Source of the DNA: Deltaproteobacteria bacterium
GTDB lineage: Bacteria > Desulfobacterota > Desulfobacteria > Desulfobacterales > BuS5
DNA: 13,494 nucleotides
Reading direction: 5' to 3'
NCBI GenBank assembly: GCA_021157555.1
Contig: JAGGWL010000365.1
Span: 1-13,494 of the forward strand
Below are positions 1 to 6,677 of this stretch, piece by piece (within the stretch, counting starts at the first letter, position 1; the number at the start of each line of letters is the position of its first letter). The notes beneath the pieces were generated by a model. That model made no database searches, was not told the origin of the DNA, and was given only the letters and a program-made list of their open reading frames with translations. The translations under genes and the position numbers were made by a program.

Positions 1-136
1 ACAATATGTTAAGTTTTTATTGTTTTAAATTGCAATATTGTCGATTTATTGGATAACATGTTGGAATATTTGACACTCACAGATATTAATGTCCATCTGG
101 ATTTTTATGGAAAACTAATTTAAAAATATTTTTTTG

Positions 137-164
137 TTGACACAACCTTTGGTTTATATGTAAT
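137..164 (+). promoter_or_regulatory. Probable sigma70 promoter of the dcw operon
   Basis: A perfect TTGACA (-35) lies at 137-142 and TGTAAT (-10, five of six consensus bases) at 159-164, with a 16-bp spacer. This predicts a transcript start near 171, about 47 bases before the mraZ start codon. It is the best promoter-like pair in the AT-rich leader (1-217), which otherwise shows no gene. Position directly before mraZ, the usual first gene of dcw clusters, supports it. The motif is seen in sequence; activity is inferred. Confidence 0.6.
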
Positions 165-184
165 CGGTATTAACCTGCAAGTAT

Positions 185-199
185 AGTGGTTTTTAGTGG
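185..199 (+). promoter_or_regulatory. Putative MraZ operator boxes
   Basis: AGTGG occurs at 185-189 and again at 195-199, exactly one 10-bp helical turn apart, between the predicted transcript start and the mraZ start codon. MraZ proteins are known to bind short G-rich direct repeats of about 10-bp spacing upstream of mraZ and to repress their own operon, so this pair is the natural candidate site. Only two copies are clear; the next interval (205-214) does not match. The second copy overlaps a possible weak ribosome binding site (GGAG, 198-201). Confidence 0.45.
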
Positions 200-217
200 A
201 GTTTTTTAGAGCATTCT

Positions 218-664
218 ATGTTTCGTAGCAGTTCCTTTCATACAATTGATACCAAGGGCCGGATTATTATGCCGGTTAGATTCCGGAGTCTTATTCAGGC
301 TGGCGGAGGTAATGGTGTTATGGTTTCCAGAATGGATAATGGCTTGGTGGCATATCCATTTGATGAATGGAGCAGAATAGAGAAGAATATTATGTCAGCG
401 CCTCAAAAGGATGAATTGATGCGCAGATTTATAAGGGTTTTTATCGGTTCGGCTGCTGAATGTTTTTGTGACAAACAGGATCGTATCCTGATTCCTCCGC
501 CTTTACGACATTACGCCGGACTTGAAAAGGAGATTGTACTTCTAGGCGTACTCACACATTTTGAGATTAGATCCAGGGAAAACTGGGATAAAGAAAGTAT
601 ACAGCAGGAAGAGGATATGGAGAATGGGGAGGTGGGTGCTGAAATCGCAAAATTGCTCATCTGA
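218..664 (+). CDS. mraZ: Transcriptional regulator MraZ
   Basis: MraZ is a ring-forming DNA-binding protein of the SpoVT/AbrB fold that regulates the dcw operon and localises to the nucleoid. The 148-residue product has the expected two-domain repeat. The first domain carries DTKGRIIMP at residues 11-19 and the second DKQDRILIP at about 85-93, the paired D-x-x-x-R-(I/L)-x-(I/M)-P signatures of the family. Length is normal. The ATG at 218 starts the canonical MF-R-[GS] N-terminus. It has only a weak Shine-Dalgarno (AGAG at 208-211). Two AGTGG repeats just upstream suggest autoregulation. The 3' end overlaps the start of rsmH. It is the first gene of the cluster, as is usual. Confidence 0.96.
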   Translation: MFRSSSFHTIDTKGRIIMPVRFRSLIQAGGGNGVMVSRMDNGLVAYPFDEWSRIEKNIMSAPQKDELMRRFIRVFIGSAAECFCDKQDRILIPPPLRHYAGLEKEIVLLGVLTHFEIRSRENWDKESIQQEEDMENGEVGAEIAKLLI

Positions 665-1607
665 TCCTTTATTATATCATCATATTTCAGTTATGCCGGC
701 CGAGGTTTTATATTACCTTGACTGCAAGCCGGGAAAAGTTTTTGTGGATTGTACACTTGGAGGTTCCGGCCATGCTGCCGCGATTTTAAAGAGAATCACT
801 CCTGGTGGACTCTTGATCGGAATAGATCAGGATATAGATGCGATAGAGAATGCGAAAAGAGTTTTGAAACCATTTGAGTCGAATATCCGGCTTTTTAATG
901 ATAATTTTATTAATCTACCTTCAATTCTTTCACAATTGAATATTTCCTCAGTTGACGGGATTTTTCTGGATCTTGGCCTTTCACTTCACCAACTTAAAGC
1001 AAGCGGCAGAGGGTTTAGTTTTAACAAAGATGAACCATTGGATATGCGGATGGATATCAGATCGAAAATTAAAGCTGAAGAATTGGTTAATAAATATGGA
1101 GAAAAGGAACTCGCCAGAATTTTCAGAGAATATGGTGATGAGCATTGGGCGTATTATATAGCAAGAAAGATAGTACAGGAGAGAAAACAGGAAACTATCA
1201 GAACAAGCAAACGACTATCCGATATCATAAAAAGTGCGATTCCTCGAAAAAAATTATTTAAGTATAAAATTCATCCTGCTACTCGTGTATTTATGGCTTT
1301 AAGAATTGCTGTTAATAAGGAACTCGAACGGTTTGAGCTGTTTATGAATAATGTTCCGGATATATTAAACCCAAAAGGCAGAATTTGCATTTTATCCTTT
1401 CATTCTCATGAAGACCGAATTGCTAAAAAGAGTTTTCAAGCTATGGCCAGGGGATGTATCTGTCCGCCTGATTTCCCTCAATGCGTATGTAACAGGAAAA
1501 AGCTGATACGAATCCTGACTAAAAAAATTGTACGGCCGTCCGAAAGTGAGGTTGCCGAAAATCCCATGGCAAGAAGCGCCAAACTCAGGGCTGCAGAAAA
1601 GATATAA
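624..1607 (+). CDS. rsmH: 16S rRNA (cytosine(1402)-N(4))-methyltransferase RsmH (MraW)
   Basis: RsmH uses S-adenosylmethionine to N4-methylate C1402 in the P-site region of 16S rRNA; it is cytoplasmic. Visible family marks are the N-terminal YHHISVMPAEV, the SAM-binding DCTLGGSGH at about residues 42-50, GIDQD shortly after, the IFLDLGLS segment, VNKELERF, LSFHSHEDR, and the C-terminal cysteine-containing GCICPP...CVC stretch. The reading frame is open from an ATG at 561, but that would overlap mraZ by 104 bases. I chose ATG 624 (327 residues) because a strong AGGAAGAGG sits at 606-614, 9 bases upstream. GTG 636 is an alternative. The conserved YHH motif encoded from about 675 rules out the later ATG at 693. 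Overlap with mraZ is 41 bases. Confidence 0.95.
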   Translation: MGRWVLKSQNCSSDPLLYHHISVMPAEVLYYLDCKPGKVFVDCTLGGSGHAAAILKRITPGGLLIGIDQDIDAIENAKRVLKPFESNIRLFNDNFINLPSILSQLNISSVDGIFLDLGLSLHQLKASGRGFSFNKDEPLDMRMDIRSKIKAEELVNKYGEKELARIFREYGDEHWAYYIARKIVQERKQETIRTSKRLSDIIKSAIPRKKLFKYKIHPATRVFMALRIAVNKELERFELFMNNVPDILNPKGRICILSFHSHEDRIAKKSFQAMARGCICPPDFPQCVCNRKKLIRILTKKIVRPSESEVAENPMARSAKLRAAEKI

Positions 1608-1663
1608 AACCATCCGTTTGCTTCGTTTTCACGCTGGAGCATAAGAAGGAAGTAAACTGAACA

Positions 1664-1986
1664 ATGAAGACTGCCGATTCTTTCATGAAAAAGAAACAAA
1701 AAAAGAAAAAGGATGCTGCGCAAGAGGCGCGAAACGGGATATATTTAATACTGCTGGGTGTTTTTGTACTAGAATTTTTTTTTTTGCATGGTGCCGTGTT
1801 CAGTACGTAAAAACCGGATACGATATTTTCAGAGAAACAGCAAAGTATCAAAAACTTTTATCATTGCAGCGTAATTTCAAAATTGAACTTGCGAGACTTA
1901 AATCTCCTGAACGATTAGCGAAAATTGCAAGGAGCCGGTTGGGGCTTGCAGCCCCGGAAACTGGACAGACAATAATTATTCCATGA
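1664..1986 (+). pseudogene. ftsL: Cell division protein FtsL, reading frame broken at an 11-T run
   Basis: FtsL is a small bitopic divisome protein that, with FtsB and FtsQ, activates FtsWI. From ATG 1664 (AAGGAAG at 1646-1652) the frame encodes a lysine-rich cytoplasmic tail, then a hydrophobic segment, and stops after 48 residues at TAA 1808-1810. The frame needed downstream of the T run (1775-1785) continues as AWCRVQYVKTGYD, a short coiled-coil-like stretch, then LKSPERLAKIARSRLGL and an end at TGA 1984-1986. That order (basic tail, one membrane segment, coiled coil, S-P-x-R-[LI]-x-x-I-A motif, G-L) is classic FtsL. One added T gives a continuous 107-residue protein, a normal length. The stop overlaps the ftsI start (ATGA). 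The position between rsmH and ftsI is exactly where ftsL belongs. I think the gene is real and probably functional in the cell; the break is either a sequence error or slippage-corrected. Confidence 0.85.
1775..1785 (+). repeat. T11 homopolymer within ftsL
   Basis: Eleven consecutive T residues form the longest single-base run I found in the window. They encode phenylalanines in the FtsL membrane segment. With 11 T the frame is lost; 12 (or 9) would keep FtsL in frame. Other long runs, such as A10 at 4839-4848 in murE and A9 near 9104 in ftsW, do not disturb their genes. Confidence 0.95.
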
Positions 1987-3716
1987 AAACAGAGTATGTA
2001 AAATATATTAAATTACGTACACTTCTGATAGGATTTGTCCTTAGTCTTGGTTTTATTACTATCGGAGGTCGAGCCGTATATCTACAGGTTTTCTGTGAAA
2101 ACTGGCTTTCCCAAAAGGCTTCTGATCAATATGAAATGCCGGTCAGATCGCTTGGAAACAGGGGCACTATTTACGATGCAAACCATAATGAACTGGCTGT
2201 AAGCACTTCTGTTACCTCAATAGCTGCATATCCTGGACAAATTGATAATCCTGCGACTGCGGCTGTAAAGCTTTCTAAAATATTAAGGATTGGTAAAACA
2301 GGTCTAAGAAAAAAACTTTCTTCAAACAGGAAATTTGTATGGATTAAACGTCAGGTAACACCAGGGGATGAAGAGAAAGTCAGAGACCTTAAACTTAATG
2401 GGATTGATTTTATTCCGGAGCAAAACAGATTTTATACAGGTAAAACCCTTGCAGCACAGTTGCTTGGTTTTTCAGGCATAGATGGTCACGGCCTGGAAGG
2501 GATTGAGTTTTATTATGATAAATATCTTAAAGGTAATGATGACAGTCGCACTGTTTTCAGGGATGCTTTTGGATCTGTTTTTGCTGCGGATGAGGTTAAA
2601 GACGATTATAACGGGAAGAATCTAATCCTGACAATTGACAGTAGAATACAGTATATAACAGAAAAAGCACTTAAGGATGCTGTTAATGAATTTAATGCAG
2701 TGTCAGGCATCGCCATAGTCATGGTTCCACAAACAGGTGCAATCCTTTCTCTGGCGCATTTCCCTTTTTTTAACCCGAATGCGTTTAATAAATTCGACAG
2801 GGAAAAATGGAGAAACCGGGCAATCACGGATTCGTTTGAGCCAGGTTCCACAATGAAAATTTTCAGCGCTGCTGCGGCAATAGAATCAGGCAAATGTACG
2901 CCGGATTCTATTTTTTTCTGTGAAAATGGAAAATATAGAATAGGTAGAAACATTATACATGATACCCACCCTCACGGGTGGCTTTCTTTGCAGCATATAA
3001 TAAAGTATTCCAGCAATATTGGAGCTGTGAAAGTAGGCGAAACGATTGGCCCGGAGGTTTTGTACAATAGCCTTCGCAAGTTCGGTTTTAAAGAGCGTAC
3101 TGGAATAGATTGTCCTGGAGAAACAAGCGGAAGCCTTCTTGACTATAAAAGATGGACAAAAATTGATGCGGGTGCCATCTCTTTTGGACAGGGTATTTCA
3201 GCTTCGGCCATTCAATTGATTAGTGCGGCATCTGCAATTGCCAATAACGGAATATTGATGAAACCCTATTTAGTACAAGCTGTTACAGACCATAACGGGC
3301 GAGTGATAAAGAGTATAAAGCCAAAAGAAAAAAGAAGAGTTGTTTCACCAAAAACAGCCAAAAGTGTAATAAAAATGATGCAGTCGGTTGTCAGCGAAAA
3401 AGGAACCGGCATAAATGCTGCTATTAATGGCTATTCTGTTTGCGGAAAAACCGGAACCGCACAAAAAATTGATGACACGGGAAAATATGCCAAGGGAAAA
3501 TATACGGCATCATTTATCGGGTTTGTACCGGCGGAAAAACCCAGGGCAGTTATTCTGGTTATAATAGATGAACCGCATGGCAATCATTACGGCGGCATTG
3601 TTGCAGCTCCGGTCTTCAAAAAAATTGCAATAAAGACTCTTGATTATATGAATATGCCTCAGGGAGAGGTACCTGATGTTAGATGTCAGGTGTCTGGCGA
3701 CAGGTGCCAGGGATAG
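1983..3716 (+). CDS. ftsI: Septal peptidoglycan DD-transpeptidase FtsI (PBP3-type, class B PBP)
   Basis: FtsI cross-links septal peptidoglycan together with the glycosyltransferase FtsW. The 577-residue protein has a short cytoplasmic tail, one membrane anchor (about residues 13-28), a dimerisation/pedestal domain with the conserved RGTIYD (60-65), and a transpeptidase domain with all three active-site motifs: STMK with nucleophile Ser289 and Lys292, SSN at 343-345, and KTGT at 489-492. No PASTA repeats follow, unlike many Gram-positive homologues. There is no good Shine-Dalgarno before ATG 1983; the start overlaps the ftsL stop (ATGA), suggesting translational coupling. The last dozen residues (about VPDVRCQVSGDRCQG) are encoded by a degenerate 7-bp tandem repeat and look like a non-conserved tail. 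Confidence 0.96.
   Translation: MKTEYVKYIKLRTLLIGFVLSLGFITIGGRAVYLQVFCENWLSQKASDQYEMPVRSLGNRGTIYDANHNELAVSTSVTSIAAYPGQIDNPATAAVKLSKILRIGKTGLRKKLSSNRKFVWIKRQVTPGDEEKVRDLKLNGIDFIPEQNRFYTGKTLAAQLLGFSGIDGHGLEGIEFYYDKYLKGNDDSRTVFRDAFGSVFAADEVKDDYNGKNLILTIDSRIQYITEKALKDAVNEFNAVSGIAIVMVPQTGAILSLAHFPFFNPNAFNKFDREKWRNRAITDSFEPGSTMKIFSAAAAIESGKCTPDSIFFCENGKYRIGRNIIHDTHPHGWLSLQHIIKYSSNIGAVKVGETIGPEVLYNSLRKFGFKERTGIDCPGETSGSLLDYKRWTKIDAGAISFGQGISASAIQLISAASAIANNGILMKPYLVQAVTDHNGRVIKSIKPKEKRRVVSPKTAKSVIKMMQSVVSEKGTGINAAINGYSVCGKTGTAQKIDDTGKYAKGKYTASFIGFVPAEKPRAVILVIIDEPHGNHYGGIVAAPVFKKIAIKTLDYMNMPQGEVPDVRCQVSGDRCQG
3675..3716 (+). repeat. Degenerate heptanucleotide tandem repeat at the ftsI/murE junction
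   Basis: The stretch divides into six 7-base units: GATGTTA, GATGTCA, GGTGTCT, GGCGACA, GGTGCCA and GGGATAG, with approximate consensus GRTGTCA. The last unit is the most diverged and contains the ftsI stop codon. The repeat encodes the extreme C-terminus of FtsI and carries the murE ribosome binding site (AGGGA, 3709-3713). Because the unit is not a multiple of three, a copy-number change would alter the FtsI tail. Confidence 0.7.
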
Positions 3717-3720
3717 ATAT

Positions 3721-5265
3721 ATGAAGCTTCATGATTTATTGAAATTAATTCAGCCAAAAAAGATTTATTCTAAAGGCGGTTTTTGGCATGAAGTGGAGAT
3801 ATCTTCCATTCACTACCGGGCGCAGGAGGTATTGCCAGGAGGGCTTTTTGTGGCTGTGAAAGGCATTGCTGCTGATGGACACGATTTTATAGATATGGCG
3901 CTTGCCAGGGGTGCAAAAGCGATTGTTACGCAAAAGCCGCTTGATGCGGATTCGATAATAATTGAAGTCGAGAACACAAGAAGAGCGCTGGCTCAAATTT
4001 CATCCGAATTTTATCATAATCCGTCTAAAAAACTGGTGCTCATAGGTATTACAGGCACAAACGGCAAAACAACAACAGCCTGTTTAATAGAGAGTATTTT
4101 AAAAAAGGCAGGAATCAGAGCCGGTGTTATAGGGACAATTAATTACCGATATGCAGGTAAAGTTTTTAATAATCCCATGACAACTCCTGAATCGGCGGAT
4201 CTTCAGAAAATCTTTGCGGAAATGTTGGAACATGGAATAACGCATATAGTGCTGGAGGTTTCATCACATGCCATCGAACTTAACAGAGTTGATTGCTGTA
4301 ATTTTGACATAGGGGTTTTTACAAACATTACCCAGGATCATCTTGATTTTCATGGGAATATGGAGACCTATTGGACATGTAAAAAAAGATTTTTTACGGA
4401 GATTCTTAAGCCTGGCAATGGTGATACAAAAAGAACTGCAGTATTGAATTGCGATAACAAATATGGTCGGGAGCTTTTTGAAGAATTGCCGGGGAATAAT
4501 ATTTCGACAGGTAATTCAAACAATAATATGATTTATCCTGAAGTCTTAAAACAGGATCTGACCGGCATGGAAGGCACTTTTTTTTCTCCTGAAGGTAATT
4601 ACAAAATTAAATCATCACTGGCAGGTCAATATAACGTGGAGAATCTGCTGTGTGCTGCCGGAACCGGCTTTGCCCTTTCTATTCGTACGGATATTATCGC
4701 GTCCGGCCTTGAAAAAGTAAAAAGAGTGCCTGGGCGTCTTGAAAGAATTGATAATGATTTTCAGAGATTTGTATATGTCGATTATGCGCATACCCCTGAT
4801 GCGCTTAAAAATGTGCTTTTAACATTAAAAAGCCTGACAAAAAAAAAATTGATTTGTTTATTCGGATGCGGAGGTGACCGGGATAAAACAAAGCGGCCAT
4901 TAATGGGTGAGATAGCGGCCGAATTATCAGATCTTCTTATTATAACTTCCGACAATCCACGAACAGAGCATCCTTTGGATATAATAAACCAGATTCTTGC
5001 GGGTATTGGCAAAGAATCTTCTCTCAGGATTAACGAGTCGGAACTTAATAAAGGCCGCTGGAGATTGCCTGATGGTATTAAAGGATCTTTAGTTGAACCT
5101 GATCGGGAAAAAGCGATTTTTTTATCCATAAAAGCCTCCTTGCCTGGCGATACAATTATAATAGCCGGAAAAGGCCATGAGACCTATCAGATCATCGGAG
5201 ATAAAAGACTATCGTTTGATGATCGTGAAGTTGCTAAAGCCGCATTAAGGGATATCAGATGGTAA
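3721..5265 (+). CDS. murE: UDP-N-acetylmuramoyl-L-alanyl-D-glutamate--2,6-diaminopimelate ligase MurE
   Basis: This cytoplasmic ATP-dependent ligase adds the third stem-peptide residue. From the start chosen, the 514 residues show the N-terminal UDP-substrate domain (LFVAVKG, DGHDF), the P-loop GTNGKTT at 112-118, the TTPES motif, a Y-x-x-x-K segment with Lys221 as the likely carbamylated lysine, and DNPRTEHP at 411-418. DNPR is the known signature for meso-diaminopimelate, rather than lysine, as substrate. I chose ATG 3721 because AGGGA lies 7 bases upstream and the protein then begins MKLHDLL like relatives. An upstream in-frame ATG at 3676, with its own good AGGGAGAGG at 3661-3669, would add 15 residues translated from the heptamer repeat and overlap ftsI. 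The chosen start is 4 bases after the ftsI stop. Confidence 0.95.
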   Translation: MKLHDLLKLIQPKKIYSKGGFWHEVEISSIHYRAQEVLPGGLFVAVKGIAADGHDFIDMALARGAKAIVTQKPLDADSIIIEVENTRRALAQISSEFYHNPSKKLVLIGITGTNGKTTTACLIESILKKAGIRAGVIGTINYRYAGKVFNNPMTTPESADLQKIFAEMLEHGITHIVLEVSSHAIELNRVDCCNFDIGVFTNITQDHLDFHGNMETYWTCKKRFFTEILKPGNGDTKRTAVLNCDNKYGRELFEELPGNNISTGNSNNNMIYPEVLKQDLTGMEGTFFSPEGNYKIKSSLAGQYNVENLLCAAGTGFALSIRTDIIASGLEKVKRVPGRLERIDNDFQRFVYVDYAHTPDALKNVLLTLKSLTKKKLICLFGCGGDRDKTKRPLMGEIAAELSDLLIITSDNPRTEHPLDIINQILAGIGKESSLRINESELNKGRWRLPDGIKGSLVEPDREKAIFLSIKASLPGDTIIIAGKGHETYQIIGDKRLSFDDREVAKAALRDIRW

Positions 5266-6677
5266 AACCAGTTACATGGCATTCTTCCCATATTATTGAA
5301 GCTGTGCGTGGTGAACTTTTATACGGAGATCCTGAATACTCATTTGCTGGGATTTCAATAGATTCCCGCACTATCTCCCAGGGCGATCTTTTTGTTGCTA
5401 TAAAGGGACAAAATTATGATGGCCATGATTTTATAGCAGATGCAGTAGAGAACGGGGCAGCAGGATTGCTGCTCAGTAAAAGTGAATTGGCAGGTGGTTG
5501 TTATAAAAAATGGACAAAAAAGGGTATTGTATGCTTTGCAGCGGAGAATACCGTAGTTGCCCTTGGTGATCTGGCCGCATTTAATCGCAAACGGACGGGC
5601 GTTTCTGTTGTGGCAATAACAGGCTCCAACGGCAAAACAACAACAAAAGAAATGACAGCTTTGCTTCTGTCCCGGCGTTTTGACACACTTGCTACAAAAG
5701 GAAATTATAACAATGAAATCGGGCTCCCTTTAACAATGTTCAGGCTTACCGCGTCACATAAATGGGCGGTACTGGAACTTGGAATGAGTAAACCTGGTGA
5801 AATTGGCAGACTTGCCGAAATATGCAGGCCGGATATAGGTGTTATTACCAATATTGGAACTGCTCATCTTGAGGGATTTGATTCAATCGAAGGTATTGCT
5901 CGCGCCAAAGGGGAGCTGCTTGAACATATCGGGAAGAACGGAACAGCGGTTCTCAATGCTGATGATCCAAGGCTTCTCGTTTTGGCAGATAAGGTACAAA
6001 ATGATCTGCTTTTTTTCGGGTTTAATGAAAAGGCCGAAGTCAGGGCAAAAAACATTAAACAGGAGGCATTCGGTCTTTCTTTTAGCTTGCTGCTTCCCGG
6101 TGAAAGCATTTCTGTTAAATTAAAAGCTCACAGTCCTGTTTTTGTATCAAATGCTTTGGCCGCCGCGGCCACAGGCCATCTTGCCGGATTAAATGCAGGG
6201 GAGATAAAATCGGGTCTGGAAAATTTTCAGCCTGTTATGGGGAGAATGGATATTATAAATACTAGAAGAGGATTCCATATTATTGATGATACTTATAATG
6301 CAAATCCCTGTTCAATGAAAGCCGCCATAAATGCTCTTCAAACTTTAAAAGGTCGGGAACGGGGAATTTTTGTAGCAGGGGATATGCTTGAACTGGGAAA
6401 AGACGCTGATTTGATTCATCAGGAAATTGGTGCTCTGGCCGCAGCCTGCGATATCTCAAGACTATATGTAACAGGTGTATTTGCGGATGACGTAGCCAAA
6501 GGCGCCAACAATAAGGGGTTGCAATCCGAAAAAATATTAAGCGGTTCAAAAGAGGAAATTCTTGATGATCTAGTAAACAGGGTTAAGCCTGGAGACTGGA
6601 TTCTGGTAAAGGGTTCACGGGCAATGTGTATGGAAGATATCGTTAAAGGACTGAAAAACCAGGGTAACATAGATTGA
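5259..6677 (+). CDS. murF: UDP-N-acetylmuramoyl-tripeptide--D-alanyl-D-alanine ligase MurF
   Basis: MurF completes the cytoplasmic precursor by ligating D-Ala-D-Ala to the UDP-MurNAc tripeptide using ATP. The 472-residue protein has the three Mur-ligase domains: an N-terminal domain with SIDSRTISQGDLFVAIKG, a central ATPase with GSNGKTT at 122-128 and the NYNNEIGLP motif, and DDTYNANP at 343-350 leading into the C-terminal domain with FVAGDMLELG and a final VKGSRAM. Length is normal for the family. The start overlaps the murE stop by 7 bases, with AAGGG at 5247-5251 as ribosome binding site. Substrate follows from the family and from the DAP-type MurE next to it. Confidence 0.96.
   Translation: MVKPVTWHSSHIIEAVRGELLYGDPEYSFAGISIDSRTISQGDLFVAIKGQNYDGHDFIADAVENGAAGLLLSKSELAGGCYKKWTKKGIVCFAAENTVVALGDLAAFNRKRTGVSVVAITGSNGKTTTKEMTALLLSRRFDTLATKGNYNNEIGLPLTMFRLTASHKWAVLELGMSKPGEIGRLAEICRPDIGVITNIGTAHLEGFDSIEGIARAKGELLEHIGKNGTAVLNADDPRLLVLADKVQNDLLFFGFNEKAEVRAKNIKQEAFGLSFSLLLPGESISVKLKAHSPVFVSNALAAAATGHLAGLNAGEIKSGLENFQPVMGRMDIINTRRGFHIIDDTYNANPCSMKAAINALQTLKGRERGIFVAGDMLELGKDADLIHQEIGALAAACDISRLYVTGVFADDVAKGANNKGLQSEKILSGSKEEILDDLVNRVKPGDWILVKGSRAMCMEDIVKGLKNQGNID

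Noticed and set aside
1..41. ACAATAT (1-7) and ATATTGT (35-41) as an inverted repeat, possibly a terminator or operator
   Set aside because: AT-only arms of 7 with a 27-base loop and no following T run; easily chance in AT-rich DNA.
70..90. A second TTGACA (70-75) with TATTAAT at 84-90 as a promoter
   Set aside because: The spacer is only about 8 bases and no -10-like hexamer sits 16-18 bases downstream.
1608..1663. Intergenic gap between rsmH and ftsL as a terminator or promoter
   Set aside because: No stem with T run and no -35/-10 pair; only the ftsL ribosome binding site is evident.
3694..3710. CTGGC/GCCAG hairpin next to the murE ribosome binding site as an RNA thermometer or attenuator
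   Set aside because: A five-pair stem with a 7-base loop is explained by the heptamer repeat; no further structure supports regulation.
4839..4848. A10 run in murE, and A8-A9 runs in murD, ftsW and murG, as frameshift sites
   Set aside because: All these genes stay in frame with conserved sequence on both sides, and alternative frames close quickly.
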